A model generated the notes under the pieces. The model ran no database searches, was not told the DNA's origin, and saw only the letters and a list, made by a program, of their open reading frames with translations. The translations under genes were made by a program, and so were the position numbers. This document shows positions 39,649 to 43,924 of a stretch of 43,924 bases of DNA, in pieces. The first letter of the stretch is position 1, and each line of letters starts with the position of its first letter. Source of the stretch: CAZGWJ01 sp964529445 (GTDB lineage: Bacteria > Oederibacteriota > Muellerivitia > Muellerivitales > Muellerivitaceae); contig CAZGWJ010000014.1 of NCBI GenBank assembly GCA_964529445.1, positions 1 through 43,924 of the forward strand. Reading direction: 5' to 3'.

Positions 39649-40293
39649 ATGCACATTCCCGACGGATTCATGAACGGCCCGGTCAACACGGCCGGCGCGG
39701 TGGTCTCGGTCGTCGCGGTCAGTACGGCCCTGGCACGGGCCAAGAACACCCTGGAGGAGAAGCAGGTCCCCCTCCTCGGCGTCACGGCGGCCTTCATCTT
39801 CGCCGCCCAGATGCTGAACTTCCCCGTGGCGGCGGGTACCAGTGGCCACTTTTTGGGTGCCGCCCTGGCAGTGGTCCTCCTGGGCGCCTTCAACGGGATG
39901 ATCGCCATGACCCTGGTGGTCACCCTGCAATGCCTCCTGTTCGGGGACGGTGGACTGACCGCGCTGGGCACCAACGTTTTCAACATGGCGGTCCTCGGGT
40001 GCTTGGGGGCTTGGGGGCTATTGCGCGTCCTTCGATCAAGCCTCCCGAAAGGGCGGGTCGGGTTCCTCCTGTCCATCGGCCTCTCGGCCTGGGCTTCGAT
40101 CGTGCTGGCCTCCTCGGCCTGCGCTCTCGAACTGGCCTTCTCGGGAACCTCGCCCCTCGGCGCGGCGCTCCCCGCCATGGCGGGAACCCACGCCGTCATC
40201 GGGATCGGGGAGGCCCTGATCACCACGGCGGTGATCTCCGCCGTTCTTTCCGCAAGACCGGACCTGTTGGCCATCAAGGAGATTTCGCGATGA
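39649..40293 (+). CDS. nikM: ECF nickel/cobalt transporter S-component CbiM/NikM
   Basis: 214 residues, six to seven helices. The N-terminus MHIPDGFMNGP gives the Met-His nickel/cobalt-binding motif of the family. Further signatures are GHFLGAALAVVLLGAFNGMIAM and GTHAVIGIGEALITTAV. It binds the metal outside and carries it through the inner membrane with the ATPase. NikR control points to nickel rather than cobalt. It starts two bases after the barrel stop and ends in an ATGA with nikN. Confidence 0.93.
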   Translation: MHIPDGFMNGPVNTAGAVVSVVAVSTALARAKNTLEEKQVPLLGVTAAFIFAAQMLNFPVAAGTSGHFLGAALAVVLLGAFNGMIAMTLVVTLQCLLFGDGGLTALGTNVFNMAVLGCLGAWGLLRVLRSSLPKGRVGFLLSIGLSAWASIVLASSACALELAFSGTSPLGAALPAMAGTHAVIGIGEALITTAVISAVLSARPDLLAIKEISR

Positions 40294-40586
40294 AAAAGGA
40301 CCTGCGGAAATTCATCGGTGCCGGTCTTCTCGTTTCTGTGCTGATGGCGCTTTTCCTCTCGCCCTACGCCTCCTCCCATCCCGACGGATTGGAGTGGGTG
40401 GCGGAGATGAAGGGATTCCTTCACCTGGGCGAGGGCGAGCCTGTCCTCAACGCCCCGATCCCGGATTACGCGGTCCCGGGCGTGAAGAACGAGGGCTTGG
40501 CGACCGGCCTGGCCGGTCTCGTCGGGACCCTTCTGGTCTTCGGAATCGGCTGGGGCTTGGCCCGGTTGCTTCGGCGCAAGAGATAG
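40290..40586 (+). CDS. nikN: PDGLE-type NikN/CbiN-like subunit
   Basis: 98 residues with two helices. SHPDGLEWV after the first helix is the PDGLE motif that marks the small NikN/CbiN-like component needed for metal transport by NikM. The second helix (GLATGLAGLVGTLLVFGIGWGLARLL) ends in a positive tail. ATGA overlap with nikM shows coupling. Confidence 0.92.
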   Translation: MKKDLRKFIGAGLLVSVLMALFLSPYASSHPDGLEWVAEMKGFLHLGEGEPVLNAPIPDYAVPGVKNEGLATGLAGLVGTLLVFGIGWGLARLLRRKR

Positions 40587-40657
40587 GGGTACAATCCCGT
40601 TCAACTTGACGGGCGCGGGAGAAACCCTGCGTCCGTTCCTTCTTTCGAGGATTCTTC

Positions 40658-41377
40658 GTGAGCCACTTCCACTGGGACAACTTGGCGCATCAGGACGGCC
40701 CCCTGCACCGCATGGACGCCCGCGTGAAGGTCGCGTCGGCTTTCGGGCTCCTCCTGATCGCGGTCTCGACGCCTCCCGAACGGCCCCTCGTCCTCCTGAC
40801 CCTGATCCCCCTCTGGATCCTGCTTTGGATCCTTTCCCGCGTTCCCTTCCGCCGCCTGGTCACCGGTCTGTTGCTCGTGGCGCCCTTCATCGCCATGACC
40901 ACGCTTTTCTGGCTCCTCCCCGGCGCCACCCCCTTCCAGAGGGACCTCTACCTCGCCGCCGCGTTGAAGGCCGTCCTCGGCGTCCTGATTGCGGCCCTGC
41001 TGGCCTCCACGACCCGATTCGCCGACCTGCTGGACGCCCTCGGGCGCCTGGGGATCCCCGACCTGTTCGTCCGTCTTCTCGGTCTCACCTACCGCTTCCT
41101 CTTCGTCTTCACCGAGGAACTCGCCCGGATGCGCCGCTCCCTGAGGGCCCGGGCCTTCGAGGGCCGTTGGCTCGGCCATGTCCCGGTCCTGGGCCGGATG
41201 TTGGGGGTCCTCTTCCTGCGCGCCTACGAACGCGGCGAGCGGGTCCATCTCGCCATGGTGTCCCGGGGGGAAGGATGTTCACCCCGGACCCGGTTTTCCC
41301 ATCGCTGGGCCTGGTCCGATACGGTCCAGGCCCTGCCCCTTCTCGGTCTGGCACTCGCCCTGAGGATCCTGATATGA
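40658..41377 (+). CDS. nikQ: ECF transporter T-component CbiQ/NikQ
   Basis: 239 residues, about five helices. LHRMDARVKVASAFGLLL, then the coupling helices with RARAFEGRW and RAYERGERVHLAMVSRG, are the CbiQ signatures (Ala-Arg-Gly type motifs). It couples the ATPase to the S-component. Start GTG 40658 with GAGG upstream. A 71-bp gap before it holds TACAAT (40590-40595) and a small CCCGT/ACGGG hairpin, possibly an internal promoter. Confidence 0.9.
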   Translation: MSHFHWDNLAHQDGPLHRMDARVKVASAFGLLLIAVSTPPERPLVLLTLIPLWILLWILSRVPFRRLVTGLLLVAPFIAMTTLFWLLPGATPFQRDLYLAAALKAVLGVLIAALLASTTRFADLLDALGRLGIPDLFVRLLGLTYRFLFVFTEELARMRRSLRARAFEGRWLGHVPVLGRMLGVLFLRAYERGERVHLAMVSRGEGCSPRTRFSHRWAWSDTVQALPLLGLALALRILI

Positions 41378-42081
41378 CCGTCCCCGACCTCGAACTGCGC
41401 GGGCTCGCCTACCGGTATCCCGACGGGACCCTGGGGTTGGCCGGGATCGACCTCGCCATCAGCGCGGGTGAACGGGTCGCCCTTTTGGGCGCCAATGGGG
41501 CGGGCAAGTCCACCCTGCTTCTCCTGATGGCCGGGATGATCTCCGGGGAAGGTGAGGTAATGCTGAAGGGTTCTCCCCTCGCCCGGGTGGACCGCCTGAT
41601 GGTCCGCCGGACGATCGGCCTTCTTTTCCAGGATCCGGACGACCAGCTCTTCTGCCCCAGCGTCCGGGAGGACGTGGCCTTCGGACCCCTGAACCTGGGC
41701 GTCCCGGAGAACGAGGTCGAGCGAAGGGTGTCGGACGCGCTGGAAAAAACCGGGATCGGCCGCCTGGCGGGCCGTCCCGCCCATCATTTGAGCCTGGGGG
41801 AGCGCAAACGCGCGGCACTCGCCTCGGTGCTGTCGATGGGTCCTTCCGTCCTGTTGATGGACGAACCCACCAGCAACCTCGATCCGAGGGGACGCCGGGA
41901 ACTGCTCGGCATCCTGAGGGAAGTGGGAGGCACCCAGGTCGTGGCCACCCACAATTTGGAATTCGCGAGGACCCTTTGTTCGAGGGGGATCATCCTGTCG
42001 GAGGGCCGGATCGTCCTCGATGGTCCGATGGAAGCGCTGACCTCGGACGAAGAAATGCTGGAACGATACGGCTTGAAATAG
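41374..42081 (+). CDS. nikO: ECF transporter ATPase CbiO/NikO
   Basis: 235 residues. Walker A is GANGAGKST, the Q-loop is LLFQDPDDQLF, the signature is LSLGERKRAAL and Walker B is VLLMDEPTSNLD. The H-loop His is in VATHNLEFA. It powers nickel uptake. It starts in an ATGA with nikQ and faces hypE, six bases away. Confidence 0.95.
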   Translation: MTVPDLELRGLAYRYPDGTLGLAGIDLAISAGERVALLGANGAGKSTLLLLMAGMISGEGEVMLKGSPLARVDRLMVRRTIGLLFQDPDDQLFCPSVREDVAFGPLNLGVPENEVERRVSDALEKTGIGRLAGRPAHHLSLGERKRAALASVLSMGPSVLLMDEPTSNLDPRGRRELLGILREVGGTQVVATHNLEFARTLCSRGIILSEGRIVLDGPMEALTSDEEMLERYGLK

Positions 42082-42087
42082 GGCCGG

Positions 42088-43134
42088 CTAGCAGATCCGG
42101 GGCAATTGTTCCCCGGTCGGCATATCGAGGATGCGCTCGACTCCCACAATGCTCAACATCGTCACGCGTCCAGGAATACCCTGGATCACTTTCCCCACCC
42201 GGACCGTATCCTTCGAGGCGGGATCGCCCTTCAGGACCTGAAGCGCCTTCTCGACCTGGGATCCAGGCAGGAAGAGGGCGAAGCGTCCCTCGTTGGCCAC
42301 GCCCAGGGGATCGAGCCCCAGCATCTCGCAGGCCCCCTTCACTTCCTCCGCCACGGGAACCTTCGCCTCCTCGATGCGGATGGAGAGCTTCGCCGCTTGG
42401 GCGATCTCGTTCAACGTCGCGGTCAAACCCCCGCGGGTGAGATCCCGAAGCGCATGGATCTCCACGCCCGCATCGAGCAACTTCTTCACGGGGCTCCAGA
42501 GCGGCTGGCAATCGGATTCGATGGTCGTCTCGAACTTCAAGCCCTCGCGCGTCGCCAGGATGGCTACCCCATGGCGCCCGAGGTCCCCCGAGACGAGTAC
42601 CGCATCCCCTTCTTTCACGCTTTGGGGAGCGATGAGACCGCCCTTTTCCACGATCCCGATCCCGGCTGTGTTCACGAAAAGCCCGTCGGCCTTGCCCTTA
42701 TCCACCACCTTGGTGTCGCCCGTGACGAGGGGAACTCCCGCTTCCTTCGCGGCTTTCGCCATCGACTCGGCTACGCGACGGACGGTCTCCATGGAGAGGC
42801 CTTCCTCCAGAATGAACCCGCAGCTCAAGGCCAGGGGCCGCGCCCCGCACATGGCCAGATCGTTCACCGTGCCGCACACAGCGAGCTTGCCGATGTCGCC
42901 GCCCGGGAAGAAGAGGGGTTTCACCACGTAGGAATCGGTGGTCATGGCCAGGCGGGAACCTCCGGCCTCGAAGACCGCGCCATCGTGGCGCGCGAGGAGC
43001 GCGTCGTTCTGGAAGAGCGGATAGAAGACTTCCTCCAGGAGCCGTTGGGTCATCTTCCCGCCGCCGCCATGGACCATCTGGACGGCATCCTTCGGATCGA
43101 GGGGCAGGGGGCAGTTCAGGTTGAATTCAGGCAT
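42088..43134 (-). CDS. hypE: [NiFe]-hydrogenase maturation factor HypE
   Basis: 348 residues. VQMVHGGGGKMTQRLLEEVFYPLF opens the PurM-like fold; MTTDSYVVKPLFFPGGDIGKLAVCGTVNDLAMCGA and HALRDLTRGGLTATLNEIA follow. The C-terminal PRIC ends in the Cys that is carbamoylated and dehydrated to thiocyanate for the active-site CN ligands. It works with HypF and then passes CN to HypC-HypD. It is separated from hypD by about 115 bp containing an inverted phrase repeat. Confidence 0.97.
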   Translation of the reverse strand: MPEFNLNCPLPLDPKDAVQMVHGGGGKMTQRLLEEVFYPLFQNDALLARHDGAVFEAGGSRLAMTTDSYVVKPLFFPGGDIGKLAVCGTVNDLAMCGARPLALSCGFILEEGLSMETVRRVAESMAKAAKEAGVPLVTGDTKVVDKGKADGLFVNTAGIGIVEKGGLIAPQSVKEGDAVLVSGDLGRHGVAILATREGLKFETTIESDCQPLWSPVKKLLDAGVEIHALRDLTRGGLTATLNEIAQAAKLSIRIEEAKVPVAEEVKGACEMLGLDPLGVANEGRFALFLPGSQVEKALQVLKGDPASKDTVRVGKVIQGIPGRVTMLSIVGVERILDMPTGEQLPRIC

Positions 43135-43146
43135 CCGGAAACCTCT

Positions 43147-43248
43147 TCACCGCAGGGTTCGCAGAGAACACAGAGAACCGCTTTCTATGATAGATCAAAG
43201 CATCCCCCCAGGATCATCCCCGTGTCCTCGGCGTCCTCTGCGGTGAGG
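43147..43248. repeat. Inverted repeat of CACCGCAG/GCAGAG phrases between hypD and hypE
   Basis: TTCACCGCAGGGTTCGCAGA and GAACACAGAG (43147-43176) face CGTGTCCTCGGCGTCCTC and TGCGGTGAG (43221-43247). The arms are imperfect reverse complements over about 28 bp around a 45-bp loop. This fills most of the hypD-hypE gap. Confidence 0.55.
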
Positions 43249-43924
43249 TCATGACGTTCGTTTGTAACGGTAATAGGCCGAGCAGGCGCCCTCGCTCGAA
43301 ACCATCGGCGCCCCCAAGGGGTTCTCGGGCGTGCACTTCTTCCCGAACGCGGAGCAATCCCCCGGCTTCTTCAGGCCCTGCAGGATCTCCCCCGCGATGC
43401 ATTCCGGCGCCTCGAAGGGTTTCGCGTCGAAGGGCCCGAACCTTTTCTCGGCGTCGTAAGCGTCATAGGGCGCCTTCAGCCCCAACCCGCTCCTCGGGAT
43501 CTCGCCCAAACCCCGCCAGCGACGCGGGATGACCCGGAGCACTTTCGCGATCAGGTCCTGGGCCGGCTTGTTGCCCTGTGCGCTCACCGAACGGGCGTAC
43601 TGGTTCTCCACCTCATGACGACCCGCCTCCAATTGCTTCACGCAGGCCAGGACGCCTTCGAGGATATCCACCGGCTCGAAACCCGTGACCACGATGGGCA
43701 CCTTGAACTTCTCCGCGAGGGGAAGGTATTCCCCCGTCCCCATGACAGTGCAGACATGGCCCGCGGCCAAGAATCCCTGCACCTTGTTCAAGGTGGAGGA
43801 GAGGAGGGCCTCCATGGCGGGAGGGACGAGGACGTGGGAGACGAGGAGCGAGAAGTTCTTCAATCCCTCCTGGTGGGCTTGGAAGGCGGCCATGGCGTTG
43901 GCGGGCGCGGTCGTTTCAAAACCG
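43249..43924 (-). CDS. hypD: [NiFe]-hydrogenase maturation factor HypD (5' end outside window)
   Basis: C-terminal 224 or so residues; the frame is open to the window edge, where GFETTAPANA (the conserved HypD motif) is read. Further hallmarks are LLSSTLNKVQGFLAAGHVCTVMG, VVTGFEPVDILEG and the Cys-rich C-terminus (ECIAGEILQG, DCSAFGKKCTPENPLGAPMVSSEGACSAYY) that holds the [4Fe-4S] cluster. HypD assembles the Fe(CN)2CO unit with HypC. Upstream hyp genes are expected beyond the window. Confidence 0.97.
   Translation of the reverse strand, partial: GFETTAPANAMAAFQAHQEGLKNFSLLVSHVLVPPAMEALLSSTLNKVQGFLAAGHVCTVMGTGEYLPLAEKFKVPIVVTGFEPVDILEGVLACVKQLEAGRHEVENQYARSVSAQGNKPAQDLIAKVLRVIPRRWRGLGEIPRSGLGLKAPYDAYDAEKRFGPFDAKPFEAPECIAGEILQGLKKPGDCSAFGKKCTPENPLGAPMVSSEGACSAYYRYKRTS

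Noticed and set aside
39649..42081. Cobalt (cobalamin) ECF transporter
   Set aside because: CbiM-type proteins carry either metal, but nikR, a NikR-like operator, a PDGLE subunit and hyp genes point to nickel, and no cobalamin riboswitch or cbi genes are seen.

Overview
The window is GC-rich DNA from a Gram-negative (diderm) bacterium. I see about 49 protein genes, no tRNA or rRNA, no CRISPR array and no insertion sequence. Evidence for two membranes comes from outer-membrane beta-barrels, lipoproteins, a periplasmic HtrA-type protease and TRAP solute-binding proteins. [NiFe]-hydrogenase maturation genes and an orange-protein-like set of Fe-S ATPases point to an anaerobic or hydrogen-using lifestyle. 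The taxon cannot be fixed from this sequence; gene content would suit Thermodesulfobacteriota, Acidobacteriota, Myxococcota or a related candidate phylum.

Layout. 1-480: end of a secreted protein with a Thr-Pro-rich linker. 554-4783: a TRAP transporter operon (TatT lipoprotein, binding protein, fused QM permease). 4853-6915: NAD salvage (pncB, pncA). 7068-8240: MFS transporter. 8241-10275: two paralogous beta-barrel genes whose 3' flanks are nearly identical, with a short module lying in opposite orientation in the two copies. 10414-14432: outer-membrane protein, diguanylate cyclase, photolyase, pdxH. 14810-22297: membrane, metal and stress genes (DUF368, ZIP, ferritin-like, quinone-oxidoreductase-like, a DUF5674 gene pair, CorA, HtrA, DUF554).

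22402-29189 is a minus-strand block for exported Cys-rich proteins: VKOR-DsbA fusion, formylglycine-enzyme-like protein, TPR/barrel protein, rhodanese-like protein, MauE-like membrane protein, DsbA-like protein and a Cys-rich lipoprotein. Divergent from it, 29249-36954 is an orange-protein/Mrp-like cluster: DUF134 regulator, DUF5320, two NifX-like proteins, DUF89, an unknown His-rich membrane protein, two ferredoxin-MinD ATPases, an IscU-like protein, a metallo-beta-lactamase-fold protein and a methyltransferase, followed by a LysM-M23 peptidase. An 11-bp word is shared by the DUF134 promoter palindrome and the promoter of the Cys-rich block, so one regulator may link the two.

37062-43924: a peroxiredoxin ends at a strong terminator. 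Then comes a nickel module: nikR, a candidate NikR operator over a promoter, an outer-membrane barrel, an ECF nickel transporter (nikM, N, Q, O) and, convergently, hypE and hypD. Imported nickel would serve [NiFe]-hydrogenase. Several intergenic spaces hold degenerate inverted repeats built from 9-12-nt phrases.
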